Origin: Paracoccaceae bacterium
GTDB taxonomy: Bacteria > Pseudomonadota > Alphaproteobacteria > Rhodobacterales > Rhodobacteraceae
Direction: 5' to 3'
Assembly (NCBI GenBank): GCA_024636555.1
Contig: JAGXGW010000023.1
Coordinates: 28,395 to 92,394 of the forward strand
DNA: 64,000 nt
The number at the start of each line of letters is the position of its first letter. The first letter of the stretch is position 1. A program made the position numbers and the translations under genes. The notes beneath the pieces are model-generated. The model did no database searches and was not told the origin of the DNA. It was given only the letters and a program-made list of their open reading frames with translations. Positions 26,729-36,196 of this stretch are shown in pieces.

Positions 26729-27754
26729 TCAGATCGCCTCGCGGCAGGCCGTGAGGAAAGAACGGGCATTCAGCGCCAGCGACGGGCCGAGATAGCCACC
26801 CTCCTGCACCAGAACCGTGGGCAGGCCCAGTGCCGTGATCCGGCGGGCCATTTCCGCAAAGCCTTCGGGATAGACCTTTACGGCCGCCAGCGGATCATCC
26901 GCTGCCATGTCGAAACCCAGCGAGACCACCAGAGCCTCGGCCCCGAAAGCGCGGATCGCCGCCAGCCCTTCCTCAAGCCGCGCCAGAATCCGCTCCTCGC
27001 CATCGCCCTGTTCGAGCAGCAGGTTCAAACAGGTGCCTTCACCCTCGCCTGAACCAGTCTCGTCCGCATGTCCCAGAAAGAAGGTGGGATAGGTGGCCGG
27101 ATCAGGGTGGAGCGAGCAGAAAAAGATGTCGCCGCGCTCGTAGAGGATATCCAGACTGCCGTTGCCGGTATGCACATCGATATCCAGCAGTGCCACCTTC
27201 TTCCAACGCTTGGTCAGATGATGCGCCGCCACGCAGGCGTTATTGAAAAAGCAAAACCCGTTGGAGGCTGCCTGCATCGCGTGATGCCCCGGCGGGCGCG
27301 AGAGGGCATAGACCATCCGCTGCCCGTCGATCACCCGCTCTGCCGCCTCGATGGCGGTCTGCGCGGACCAGTAGATCGCATCCCATGTCTGCGGCGTCAG
27401 CGGGGTGGAGGTGTCTGTCATCCACCAGCCCATCGCGCCGTGAATATCCTTGGGGCATTTGCCGCGCCGCACACCGGGATGCATCGTCGGGATCGCCAGT
27501 GCATCGGGATCGGCATTGGCGCGGAAACGCGCGTAAGCATCGCGGAAGAAAGTGACGTAATCGGGGTCATGCACCGCCGTGATCGGCTCCAGCCCGAAAT
27601 CGCGGGGCGGATCGACGGTAAAGCCGTTTTCCAGCAGCATGTCGCGGATCAGGATGGCGCGCAAAGGTTGTTCCTGATGCGGCATGGCCTTGCCGCGCCG
27701 GAAGTAGATCTCTGGCGCATGGCCGAGCTGTCGCTCGTCGAAAATCGTATCCAT
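26729..27754 (-). CDS. acetylpolyamine amidohydrolase-like (histone deacetylase superfamily)
   Basis: A 341-aa zinc deacetylase. The active site is intact: RPPGHHAM (His157/His158), DIDVHTGNG with zinc ligands Asp193 and His195, GFDMAADDP (Asp282) and the EGGY end motif. Family members remove acetyl groups from N-acetylputrescine/spermidine or similar amides; a polyamine substrate fits the polyamine ABC transporter 9 kb away but is inference. It starts 15 bases after the hydroxyacid dehydrogenase gene. Confidence 0.9.
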   Translation of the reverse strand: MDTIFDERQLGHAPEIYFRRGKAMPHQEQPLRAILIRDMLLENGFTVDPPRDFGLEPITAVHDPDYVTFFRDAYARFRANADPDALAIPTMHPGVRRGKCPKDIHGAMGWWMTDTSTPLTPQTWDAIYWSAQTAIEAAERVIDGQRMVYALSRPPGHHAMQAASNGFCFFNNACVAAHHLTKRWKKVALLDIDVHTGNGSLDILYERGDIFFCSLHPDPATYPTFFLGHADETGSGEGEGTCLNLLLEQGDGEERILARLEEGLAAIRAFGAEALVVSLGFDMAADDPLAAVKVYPEGFAEMARRITALGLPTVLVQEGGYLGPSLALNARSFLTACREAI

Positions 27755-27769
27755 TGGTTTTCTCTTTCT

Positions 27770-28744
27770 TCAGTAACCTTTGCGGCGGTCGACACCCGTG
27801 CTCAGCGGCAGGCCCGCCTGTGTCTCATGCAGCGATTGCTGCAATGATGCGACGACGGCGGCGGCAGGCAGAACGCTAGCCTCATGCGGGGTGACCAGCA
27901 CCTTGGGGTGACGCCAGAACGGATGGTCCTGCGGCAGCGGCTCTGTGCTGAACACGTCCAGAGAGGCCCCGCCGATGTGGCCCTGTTCCAATGCGGCCAG
28001 CAGATCATCCTCGATCACATGCTCGCCGCGCCCCAGATGGATCAGCACGGCCCCTGCTTTCATCCGGTCCAGGAAATCCGCATTGATCAGGCCGCGCGTG
28101 GCATCGGTGAGCGGCAAGACGTTGATCAGGAAATCCGCCTTTGCCGCCACGATCTGGCAGGCATCGGCACCCGAGACGACCTGCACCGCGCCTGTCCCGC
28201 TGCGGTCTGTATTGCTGGCGGCGATCACGTTGAATCCCAGCTTTGCTACGGCCTCGGCAATGGTGCGACCCATCAGCCCGTAGCCGAGAACACCCACGGT
28301 CAGATCGGATGGCGGCACAAGCGCGCCGAAACTTGTGCGTTTCCATTCCCCGTTGGCGGCATTGCGCACATAATTGCCCATGCCGCGATGGTGCCAGACC
28401 ACATGCCACACGGCAAAGCCCGCCATGACATGCGCCTGACCCGGATCACGGACGCGGGCCACCTGCGCCTGATCGGGCAGGCTGGCGCTGGACAGGATCC
28501 CGTCCACACCGGAGGCGATGGACTGCACCAGCGACAATCCGGTGAACGGATCAAATGCGCGGGGGCTGGGCCGCCATGCGAGCGCGAAGCGGATGCGTGC
28601 TGGATCGGGCACGTCAGCGGGTGCGTAGACGCGCAAGCCGGGCACATGGTCCAGCGTCGGCGCGAACAGGCGCGGCAGATCAAGATGATCGCAGAGGTAA
28701 ACGCCTTCGATCGGCTCGGCGGTTGGTTGTGCCGTCATATCCAT
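27770..28744 (-). CDS. D-isomer 2-hydroxyacid dehydrogenase (glyoxylate/hydroxypyruvate reductase A-like)
   Basis: A 324-aa NAD(P)-dependent dehydrogenase. Nucleotide-binding GVLGYGLMGRTIAEA, the NVLPLT loop, catalytic region IHLGRGEHVIEDDL, and DVFSTEPLPQDHPFW followed by VTPHEAS with the catalytic His. The overall form is the GhrA subgroup that reduces glyoxylate and hydroxypyruvate. ATG at 28744 has AAGGG 7 bases upstream. Same operon as the ABC transporter and the deacetylase. Confidence 0.87.
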   Translation of the reverse strand: MDMTAQPTAEPIEGVYLCDHLDLPRLFAPTLDHVPGLRVYAPADVPDPARIRFALAWRPSPRAFDPFTGLSLVQSIASGVDGILSSASLPDQAQVARVRDPGQAHVMAGFAVWHVVWHHRGMGNYVRNAANGEWKRTSFGALVPPSDLTVGVLGYGLMGRTIAEAVAKLGFNVIAASNTDRSGTGAVQVVSGADACQIVAAKADFLINVLPLTDATRGLINADFLDRMKAGAVLIHLGRGEHVIEDDLLAALEQGHIGGASLDVFSTEPLPQDHPFWRHPKVLVTPHEASVLPAAAVVASLQQSLHETQAGLPLSTGVDRRKGY

Positions 28745-28766
28745 GCGCCCTTCGGGATGCTGTCGT

Positions 28767-30410
28767 TCACTCTGACGCAACGGCCAGCCGCATTGCCTGT
28801 TCGTGGTGGCGTCCGGGGATCGCGGCCAGCAGGCTGCGGGTATATTCGTGGTTCGGCTGGCCCAACACCTGCGCGGTTGGCCCCATCTCGACAACCTCGC
28901 CGCGCCGCATCACCATGATCCGGTCGCAGATTTGCGCCGCCACGCGCAGGTCATGGGTGACAAACAGCATCGACAGGTTCAACCGCGCCTTGAGATCGGC
29001 CAGAAGGTCCAGCACCTGCGCCTGAATGGACACATCGAGCGCCGAGACAGCCTCGTCCGCGATGATCACATCGGGGTCCAGCGCCAGCGCGCGGGCAATC
29101 CCGATGCGCTGTCGTTGCCCGCCCGAGAACTCGTGCGGGAACCGGTCTACGGCAGAGGGATCAAGCCCCACCAGTGACAGCAGTTCGCGCGCGCGCTCCA
29201 TCGCCTGTACGCGTGGCACGCCATGCGCGATGGGGCCTTCGGTCAGGATGCGGCCAATGCGGGCGCGCGGGTTGAGCGAGGAGAACGGGTCCTGAAAGAT
29301 CATCTGCGCCTTGCTGCGCGCCATCCGCAGAGATTGCCCGCTTAGCTTGGTCAGTTCCACATCCGACAGGCGCACCGTGCCGCAGTCCGGATCGATCAGC
29401 CGGATGATGCAGCGGCCTGCCGTCGATTTGCCGGAGCCGCTTTCGCCCACGATCCCGATGGTCTCGCCCAGATGCAGATCGAAGGTCAGATCGTTGACCG
29501 CGTGCACGACGCGGGCCTGTTTGAACAGGCCGCCACCTGTGCTGAAGGTCTTGTTCAGCCCGTTGACCGACAGGATGACGGGGCTTTCCTGCGATCCCGC
29601 CTTGCCCTCTGCTTCGGGTGGTCTCTCTTTCATCCCCGGAATCGCTGCGATCAGCGAGCGGGTATAGGGGTGCGTCGGGCGCAGCAGCACGTCTTCGGCG
29701 GGGCCTTGCTCCACGATCTCGCCGGTCTGCATGACGATCACACGATCCGCGATATCGGCGACAACACCGAAATCATGGGTGATGAAGATCACCGCCATCT
29801 CGTGTTTGCGGCGCAGATCCTCGATCAGGCTGAGGATTTGCGCTTGCGTGGTCACATCCAAAGCGGTTGTCGGCTCGTCCGCGATCAGGATTTCCGGCTC
29901 CAGCGCCAGCGCCATCGCGATCATCACGCGCTGGCGTTGCCCGCCTGACAACTGGAACGGATAGGCGCGGACCGCCTTTTCCGGCTCCGGAAGGCCGACT
30001 TCGGTCAAAAGCTCCACCGCGCGGCGCATCCGCTCTTGCGGGGTCAGCAGGTTATGGGCCTCGAACACCTCGCAGATCTGGGCACCGACCCGCATCAGCG
30101 GGTTCAGCGCGCTCAGCGGTTCCTGAAAGATCATGCTGATGGACTTGCCGCGAATGTCGCGCCGGTTCTCTTCGGACAGGTGAAGGATATCGCGGCCATG
30201 GAACATGATGCGCCCTTCGGCGGGGGTCACCCCCTCGGGCAGCAAGCCCATGACGGCATTTGCCGACATCGACTTGCCCGATCCGCTTTCACCCACGATG
30301 CACAGGATTTCACCCTTGTGCAGGCTGAAGGTGACATTCTCGACCGCAAAGGGACGGTCCGCGCCTGCTGGCAGGGCGATGGCGAGGTTTTCAATTTCCA
30401 GCAGGCTCAT
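28767..30410 (-). CDS. ABC transporter ATP-binding protein, DppD-DppF fusion
   Basis: A 547-aa protein with two complete ATPase domains. Each has Walker A (GESGSGKS), a signature ([16 protein letters not shown]), and Walker B ([22 protein letters not shown]). Separate DppD and DppF genes are the norm for dipeptide/oligopeptide importers; the fused form (GsiA/YejF-like) is also known. ATGA overlap with the upstream permease gene. The second domain's Walker B has Ala in place of the usual Pro (DEAVSALD), common in DppF. Confidence 0.94.
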   Translation of the reverse strand: MSLLEIENLAIALPAGADRPFAVENVTFSLHKGEILCIVGESGSGKSMSANAVMGLLPEGVTPAEGRIMFHGRDILHLSEENRRDIRGKSISMIFQEPLSALNPLMRVGAQICEVFEAHNLLTPQERMRRAVELLTEVGLPEPEKAVRAYPFQLSGGQRQRVMIAMALALEPEILIADEPTTALDVTTQAQILSLIEDLRRKHEMAVIFITHDFGVVADIADRVIVMQTGEIVEQGPAEDVLLRPTHPYTRSLIAAIPGMKERPPEAEGKAGSQESPVILSVNGLNKTFSTGGGLFKQARVVHAVNDLTFDLHLGETIGIVGESGSGKSTAGRCIIRLIDPDCGTVRLSDVELTKLSGQSLRMARSKAQMIFQDPFSSLNPRARIGRILTEGPIAHGVPRVQAMERARELLSLVGLDPSAVDRFPHEFSGGQRQRIGIARALALDPDVIIADEAVSALDVSIQAQVLDLLADLKARLNLSMLFVTHDLRVAAQICDRIMVMRRGEVVEMGPTAQVLGQPNHEYTRSLLAAIPGRHHEQAMRLAVASE

Positions 30411-31246
30411 CGGCTTTTCCTCGACAGGCGCGGGTTGAGCGCGTCATTCAGTCCTTCGCCGATCAGGTTCATCGCCAGCACCGTCAGCAGGATCGCCACA
30501 CCGGGGATAAACGAGAGCCACCAAGCTGTGCGGATCACCGTGCGGGCTGTGCCGATCATGTAACCCCATGACATCACGTTCGGATCACCCAGCCCCAGAA
30601 AGGACAGGCTGCTTTCCAGCAGGATCGCCGTAGCCACCATCAACGAGGCCAGAACGATGATCGGGGGCAGGGCGTTAGGCAGGATCTGCCGCGTGATGAT
30701 CTGGAATGTGCTCTGGCCGGACAGGGTTGCCGCCTCGACATATTCGCGCGACCGCAGGCTCAGCACCTCGCCGCGTACAAGCCGTGCCACGGGGGGCCAA
30801 CTGACCACGGCAATGGCGAGGATCACGTAGAACAAGCTCGGCTGGAAGATCGCGAGCAGCACGATGGCCAGTGCGAAGCTGGGGATCGTCTGGAAGAACT
30901 CGGTAAAACGCATCAGCGCATCATCGACCAGCCCGCCGAAATACCCCGCTGCCGCACCGATGGGCACGCCGATCACCAGCGCCACAACGGTCGAGACCAG
31001 CCCGACCAGCAGCGAGACACGCGCGCCGTGGACCAGCCCCGCCATGACGTCGCGCCCCAGCGCATCTGTACCAAGCGGCAAGCCGTCCACGGTGAAGGGC
31101 GGCAGGAACGGACGCTGCACCATGCGCCACGGGCTGTCTGAATAGATCAACGGGCCAAGCACGGCGGTCAGGATGACGATCAGCAGGATGAAAAGACCGA
31201 TGGCCGCACCCTTGTTGCTGGTAAAACGTTTGAAACCTTCCAGCAT
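30407..31246 (-). CDS. ABC transporter permease, DppC-like
   Basis: A 279-aa inner-membrane permease of the peptide/nickel/opine class. N-terminal OppC-type region with an initial helix (AIGLFILLIVILTAVLGPL), GTDALGRDVMAGLVHGARVSLLVGL and a later EAA loop (EAATLSGQSTFQIITRQILPN). Overlaps both neighbours by 1-4 bases. Confidence 0.93.
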   Translation of the reverse strand: MLEGFKRFTSNKGAAIGLFILLIVILTAVLGPLIYSDSPWRMVQRPFLPPFTVDGLPLGTDALGRDVMAGLVHGARVSLLVGLVSTVVALVIGVPIGAAAGYFGGLVDDALMRFTEFFQTIPSFALAIVLLAIFQPSLFYVILAIAVVSWPPVARLVRGEVLSLRSREYVEAATLSGQSTFQIITRQILPNALPPIIVLASLMVATAILLESSLSFLGLGDPNVMSWGYMIGTARTVIRTAWWLSFIPGVAILLTVLAMNLIGEGLNDALNPRLSRKSR

Positions 31247-32214
31247 CAGCCCAGCCTTATCCGAGGATCGACCAGCACATAAAGAATGTCGGTGATCAGG
31301 TTGAACAAAAGGACCATCGCGGCAGAGACGAAGAAGACGCCGAGCAACACGCTATAATCGCGCTGGTTGATCGCCTCGAACAGCAGTCGCCCGATGCCCG
31401 GCCATGCAAAGACCGTCTCGGTCAGCACCGCGCCGCCTACGATCTGCCCGGCCTGAAGCCCGGCCAGCGTGATCACCGGCAGCAGCGCGTTGCGCAGCAC
31501 ATGGCGGCGCTGGATCACACCATTGCTCAGCCCCTTGGCGCGCGCGGTCTTGACGAAATCCAGACGCGACATCTCCAGCATGGAGGCGCGGGTCATCCGC
31601 ATGTAGACGGCCATGAAGAACAGCCCCAGCGTGGTGGCGGGCAGGATCAGGTGCTTGCCGATATCCAGAACCCGGTCAATCCCGGTATAGTTGGCCCCGA
31701 TGGTCTGGTATCCGTAGCCGGGCAACCAGCCGAGCACGACCGAGAACAGCAGCGATGCCATCAGCGCGACCCAGAACAACGGCGTGGCATAAAACAGCAG
31801 CGCCAGCGTCGAGATCACCGTGTCCCACCATGTGCCCTGTTTGGACGCGGCCAGAACACCTGCGATGACGCCGAGCACAAGGGCGATCACAAAGGCGGTC
31901 ATGGTCAGCAGGATCGTGGCGGGAAGACGCTGCCAGATCAGGTCGATCACCGGCATGCTCTGACGGTAGGAATACCCAAGATCCAGTTGGACCGTCGCCT
32001 TGACGTAAGTCCACAACTGAACGGCAAAGGGCTGGTCCAGCCCGAAGCGCGCGCGCAGATCTGCAATGAATTTCTCGTCGGTCGCACCGGCCTCGCCAGC
32101 CATGACGGCGGCAGGATCACCGGGCGCGGCGTGGATAAGCAGGAAGTTGAAGATCATGATGGCCAGCAGGATGACTGCGGCCTTGACCAGCCGTGCCAGT
32201 ATGAAACGGATCAA
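31246..32214 (-). CDS. ABC transporter permease, DppB-like
   Basis: A 322-aa permease with the DppB N-terminal helix (LVKAAVILLAIMIFNFLLIHAAPGDPA), six membrane spans and the loop VKTARAKGLSNGVIQRRHVLRNALLPV. Pairs with the DppC-like protein. The gap of 103 bases to the upstream binding-protein gene holds a hairpin. Confidence 0.93.
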   Translation of the reverse strand: MIRFILARLVKAAVILLAIMIFNFLLIHAAPGDPAAVMAGEAGATDEKFIADLRARFGLDQPFAVQLWTYVKATVQLDLGYSYRQSMPVIDLIWQRLPATILLTMTAFVIALVLGVIAGVLAASKQGTWWDTVISTLALLFYATPLFWVALMASLLFSVVLGWLPGYGYQTIGANYTGIDRVLDIGKHLILPATTLGLFFMAVYMRMTRASMLEMSRLDFVKTARAKGLSNGVIQRRHVLRNALLPVITLAGLQAGQIVGGAVLTETVFAWPGIGRLLFEAINQRDYSVLLGVFFVSAAMVLLFNLITDILYVLVDPRIRLG

Positions 32215-32279
32215 GAAACAGGTCTCCAGTTGTCAGCGCGCCCGCATGCGGTGCGGAGCAGCGGGCGAGCGGAAAAGGC

Positions 32280-32309
32280 GGGGCGCACCGCGCATAACCG
32301 GCGCGCCCC
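32280..32309 (-). terminator. hairpin between binding-protein and permease genes
   Basis: GGGGCGC and GCGCCCC arms flank a 16-base GC-rich loop, followed on the minus strand by CGCCTTTTCC. The T run is short, so it is better read as an attenuator or mRNA stabiliser. Confidence 0.5.
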
Positions 32310-32317
32310 CGTCGTCA

Positions 32318-33877
32318 TTATTGTTCGATCCAGGCGTCGCGCAGACCGTCATTGATGCCGATGCCCGTGGTCACGAGATCCTTGACGTTGCAGCGGTAGA
32401 TCGTGGGAAAGCCCAGTTCGAGCAGCCATGCCACGGGAACGTCGTCGACGATGATGTCCTGGATCTGCGAATACAGTTCCTGACGCTCCGCGTCGCTGGC
32501 GCTGACAGCGGCCTGCTGCCAAAGCGCATCGACCTCGGGGTTCACATAGCCGGCCACGTTGTTCCACGGCGAGCCTTTGGCGATGTTGGATTCCACATAG
32601 GTCCGCGAGACGCCAAGGGCCGGATCGCCATACTGGTACAGATAGGTAAAGGCGAGATCGAAGTCCCATTCGCCCACCCGCTGGTTCCAGCCCGCCACGT
32701 CGGTGGCCACCAGTTCTACGTCAAAGCCGGTCTCGATCAGGTTCTGGCGTGTGGCCTCGGCCCAGCGCTGCCATGTCTCGCCGTAAGGCAGCGGCAGCAG
32801 GCGGATGGTTTCGCCGTCATAATCCGAGTCTGCCAGATACTGTTTCGCCAGTTCGGGATCATAGCCGATCGAGGGCGTGTCGCCATCGTAGAAACGCGTG
32901 GAGGAGGATACCGGCCCGGTGGCCAGCTTGCCCAGATTGTTCCACAGCGCCTCAAGCGCGAATTCGCGGTCCAGCGAATGCATCACGGCCTTGCGTGTGT
33001 TCACATCCGTCATCGGGCCTTCGTGGTTGTTCATCCACATCCAGCTATGGGGCCCGAAGAACTCCCAGCCCTGGTCTGTCACGCAGGTATTGTCCATCGC
33101 GGTGATGCGCGGCACATCGAAATTCTCGATAGAACCACCCGGTAGAACGTCGACCTGTCCGGTCTCGTAGGCCACCGCACGCGAGGCACCATCGGGGACG
33201 ACCTGATAATAGACCTCGTCCAGATAGGGCTTGCCCTCGATGTAATAGTCTTCGTTCTTGACCAGATGGATGTAACTGCCCCGCACCCATTCCTCGAACT
33301 TGAACGGGCCGGTGCCGATGGGCGTATTATTCATCTCGTTGTTGGCGAAATCCGTGCCTTCATAGATGTGCTTGGGGATCATCGGCATGGTGCCAGCCTC
33401 GAAAATCCCCAAGAAAGGACCGAAAGGCTGCTTGAGGGTGAAGACGACCGTATTCTCGTCCGGCGCTTCGATGCTTTCCACATGCACCAGCGAGGCGCGC
33501 AGGCGTGGGTGCGTTTCGCGCAGGAAGACATCGACCGAGAAGACAACATCTTCGGATGTGAAATCCTCGCCGTCATGCCATTTTACATCGTCGTGAAGCG
33601 TGAACGTATAGGTCAGCCCGTCCTCGGACACGTCCCATTCCTTCGCAAGCGAGGGCTGCGGATCAAGGTTCACGTCATAGCGCAGCAGGCTTTCGTAGAT
33701 ATCGCCCGCGACCATTTGTGTCGGGCCGTTCTGCACGAGACCCAGCATCAGGCTGGGCGGTTCGGGCTGGATGATCAGGTTCAGCGTGCCGCCCGATTGC
33801 GGTGTATCCGCGAAGGCGGGCAGGCTCATGGCCAGTGCAATGGCTGTTGCTGTGAAGAAGGTTCTTTTTTGTGTCAT
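32318..33877 (-). CDS. ABC transporter substrate-binding protein (family 5)
   Basis: A 519-aa periplasmic protein. Signal peptide MTQKRTFFTATAIALAMSLPAFA, then GGTLNLIIQPEPPSLMLGLVQNGPTQMVAG, the SBP_bac_5 motif YTFTLHDDVKWHDGEDFTSEDVVFS. This superfamily binds di/oligopeptides, opines, nickel or sugars; the ligand is not readable from sequence. First transporter gene of the operon, 57 bases after the aldolase gene. Confidence 0.93.
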   Translation of the reverse strand: MTQKRTFFTATAIALAMSLPAFADTPQSGGTLNLIIQPEPPSLMLGLVQNGPTQMVAGDIYESLLRYDVNLDPQPSLAKEWDVSEDGLTYTFTLHDDVKWHDGEDFTSEDVVFSVDVFLRETHPRLRASLVHVESIEAPDENTVVFTLKQPFGPFLGIFEAGTMPMIPKHIYEGTDFANNEMNNTPIGTGPFKFEEWVRGSYIHLVKNEDYYIEGKPYLDEVYYQVVPDGASRAVAYETGQVDVLPGGSIENFDVPRITAMDNTCVTDQGWEFFGPHSWMWMNNHEGPMTDVNTRKAVMHSLDREFALEALWNNLGKLATGPVSSSTRFYDGDTPSIGYDPELAKQYLADSDYDGETIRLLPLPYGETWQRWAEATRQNLIETGFDVELVATDVAGWNQRVGEWDFDLAFTYLYQYGDPALGVSRTYVESNIAKGSPWNNVAGYVNPEVDALWQQAAVSASDAERQELYSQIQDIIVDDVPVAWLLELGFPTIYRCNVKDLVTTGIGINDGLRDAWIEQ

Positions 33878-33934
33878 TCGAGGACTCCCATGTTGGTCGA
33901 TCTATGCGCCCTGTGGCGCTGTCTCCGCTCGGGC

Positions 33935-34711
33935 TTATGCTGCCAGATCCGGATAGTATTTGAGCGCGAGGCGGACATAGGCCTCCCACTCAGGGTCATG
34001 CTTGTCGGGGTTGCCGCGATCGCGTGTCAGCATCTCGTATTGCGCTGCTGTGTGCTCGGCCACATCAGGCGACAAGGTATAGGGTGTGCCGCCGCTCGAC
34101 ATGATCGCCAGTTGCGCGCGGCAGGTCCGCTCCATGTTGTACATCAGCGCGAAGGCTTCGCCGACGGTGCCGCCGCAGACCAGCAGGCCATGGTTGCGCA
34201 GGATCATGACCTTGGCGGTGCCAAGGTCGGCGACCAGACGCTCCCGCTCGGCCAGATCAAGCGCGATGCCTTCGTAATCGTGAAAGGCCACGCGGTTATG
34301 GAATTGCAGCGCCCATTGGTTCAGCGGCAGGATGCCTTCCTTCATCGAGGAAATCGCTACCCCCGCCACGGTATGGGTGTGGATCACGCAACCCACTTCG
34401 GGGCGCGCGGCATGGACCGCACTGTGAATGGTGAAACCTGCATCATTGATGCCTGCGCCGAACGTGTCGCGCAGGATGTTGCCATCCAGATCGACCGTCA
34501 CCAGATTGCTGGCCGAGACTTCGTCAAAGCGCAGGCCGAAGGGATTGATCAGAAAGGCGTGTTCACCTTCATCTTGCGGGGCGCGCGCCGAGATATGGGT
34601 GAAAATGCTGTCATCAAGCTGGAAATGCGCGATCAGCCTGTAGGCCACCGCCAGATCGCGGCGCTCGCGGACGGGGTCCGAAGGGGTGATGGTCGACGAA
34701 GGATGTTGCAA
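33935..34711 (-). CDS. class II aldolase/adducin family protein
   Basis: A 258-aa enzyme with the class II aldolase zinc site: HTHTVAGVAISSM (HxH ligands), NHGLLVCGGTVGEAF with the third His, and FTHISAR in the N-terminal part. Family enzymes cleave or epimerise sugar phosphates, or act on small hydroxy acids. TTG at 34711 was chosen because AAAGGAG stands just upstream; reading further upstream gives 43 residues of uncharacteristic sequence. Probably the first gene of the operon continuing into the ABC transporter. Confidence 0.82.
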   Translation of the reverse strand: MQHPSSTITPSDPVRERRDLAVAYRLIAHFQLDDSIFTHISARAPQDEGEHAFLINPFGLRFDEVSASNLVTVDLDGNILRDTFGAGINDAGFTIHSAVHAARPEVGCVIHTHTVAGVAISSMKEGILPLNQWALQFHNRVAFHDYEGIALDLAERERLVADLGTAKVMILRNHGLLVCGGTVGEAFALMYNMERTCRAQLAIMSSGGTPYTLSPDVAEHTAAQYEMLTRDRGNPDKHDPEWEAYVRLALKYYPDLAA

Positions 34712-35163
34712 GGCGACTCCTTTTTTTCCGGGGCTCGAAAACACGGCAAGGCCAATGTCGGCATCACGTCGCGTGGCGGCTTGCGGCTTCGAAAACTGTG
34801 CAGCGGCCCCCGCAATCCTGCGCTGTGAAGTTTCGTTCACGCGACAGGTCCCGTGACCAGCCTACACCAAGTCTAGTGGCCACGCAAATTTGTGACAAAC
34901 CGCCATACTTTATCGCTCACTTAGTCTGAGGCTATGGCTGGCGGCGGAAATCGGGGACCAGCCGCCCGGATGCGAGCTTCCGGCACGATTTCAAGCTATG
35001 GAACGTGAAGGCAAGCAGCCGTCTATCGGCCGCAACCTTTCTCACCGCTGGTTACAGCCGGTGCAGTGGGCATGACCAACGATATCTCTTCGGGTCAGGC
35101 TTTTATCAAGCGGTTCCGCTCGCAGCTTCGATGCCCGAACGGGCAAGGCGCAGGTGTGGCCAT
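34712..35163. other. intergenic region upstream of the aldolase operon
   Basis: 452 bases between the aldolase TTG and the transglutaminase-like stop. The reading frame of the aldolase stays open to 34840, but the residues do not resemble the family. The rest has no supported gene; an AT-richer patch near 34880-34935 (acgcaaatttgtgacaaacc) could hold the operon promoter. Confidence 0.4.
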
Positions 35164-35946
35164 TCAATCCGTCACGCGGCTGACCTGAACCTGCTGGTTG
35201 ACCAGATAGGCCGGTGACTGCGTTTCCATGAACGCAATGTCATGCGCATCGCGCCCCACGGCGATCAGGACCAGTTCGCCTGACCGGCTCATGCCCGTGG
35301 CGTCGACCATGTGCCACGCCCCCTCCAGCCAGACTTGCGCCACGGCGTGGAAATCCGGCGGGTTCACGCCCGGACCGTAGACAGAGGCATAGCGCGCCGG
35401 AATTTGCGCGGCGCGCGCCAGCGCACAAACCATATGGGCAAAGTCGCGGCACACGCCTTCTCGGGCGATGAACGTATCCACCACCGTTGTTTCCGCATGC
35501 GAGGTGCCCGGCACGTATCGCAGTTCCTGCGCCACCCAATCCCTGATCGCGGCCACTTTCTGCCCGCCCTCAAGTGATTGGAATTTTTGCTGCGCGAAGG
35601 CCAAAAACTGGTCCGACTGGCAAAAGCGCGAGGGACGCAGATAGGTTATTACCTCGCCCGGCAGATCATGCAGCGCGGTGGGAGCGTAGCTCTCCAGCGG
35701 ACGGTCATCCTCGGCCACGTCCACGGTCGCCGTGTAGGTGAGCTGCAACTGTTCGGTGGTCACGCAGGCCCAGACCCGCTGCCCGACGCCGCCCTCTCCG
35801 GCGATACGGTTCAGCGTTGCGAATTCGACAGACAGGCGGTCCTGTACCACGACTTGCCCCGCGGCGCGGGCGGCCTCGAGCGTCAGCAGCACCATCGGGT
35901 CCGCACTGAGGTTGTACAGCATGTTGACGTTGATTTCGATACGCAT
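35164..35946 (-). CDS. transglutaminase-like domain protein
   Basis: A 260-aa papain-fold protein with N-terminal beta region (about residues 1-110) and C-terminal transglutaminase-like core. The catalytic triad is visible: Cys in GVCRDFAHMVCALARA, His in PDFHAVAQVWLEG, and Asp in MVDATGMS. Bacterial homologs are usually peptidases or of unknown function. It follows PotD by 250 bases with an intervening hairpin, so it is probably separately transcribed. Confidence 0.85.
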   Translation of the reverse strand: MRIEINVNMLYNLSADPMVLLTLEAARAAGQVVVQDRLSVEFATLNRIAGEGGVGQRVWACVTTEQLQLTYTATVDVAEDDRPLESYAPTALHDLPGEVITYLRPSRFCQSDQFLAFAQQKFQSLEGGQKVAAIRDWVAQELRYVPGTSHAETTVVDTFIAREGVCRDFAHMVCALARAAQIPARYASVYGPGVNPPDFHAVAQVWLEGAWHMVDATGMSRSGELVLIAVGRDAHDIAFMETQSPAYLVNQQVQVSRVTD

Positions 35947-36148
35947 GGACTTCCGATCAGGTGGTGGGGGAGAGGGATCAAGGCGTCTGGTTGGAAGGGC
36001 CGGGCGGTTCTACACGATGTTAGACCGGATCACGCGAACCGCACAGACGCCGCGCAGTTCCGGTAGCATCTAATCCGGCAGCACAACAGGGGCAACGTTG
36101 CGTTTCGCCAGACGGCTTGCACCGAGGATGAAGCCCTGAGACATGCAA

Positions 36149-36172
36149 CACGGCGCAGCAAGCTGCGCCGTG
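36149..36172 (-). terminator. hairpin after the polyamine transporter operon
   Basis: Perfect 11-bp stem CACGGCGCAGC with a 2-base loop, 24 bases past the PotD-like stop. It is followed by only TTGCATGT, so termination may be inefficient. Confidence 0.55.
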
Positions 36173-36196
36173 CGATAGTCATTTCGACGTGCCGCG

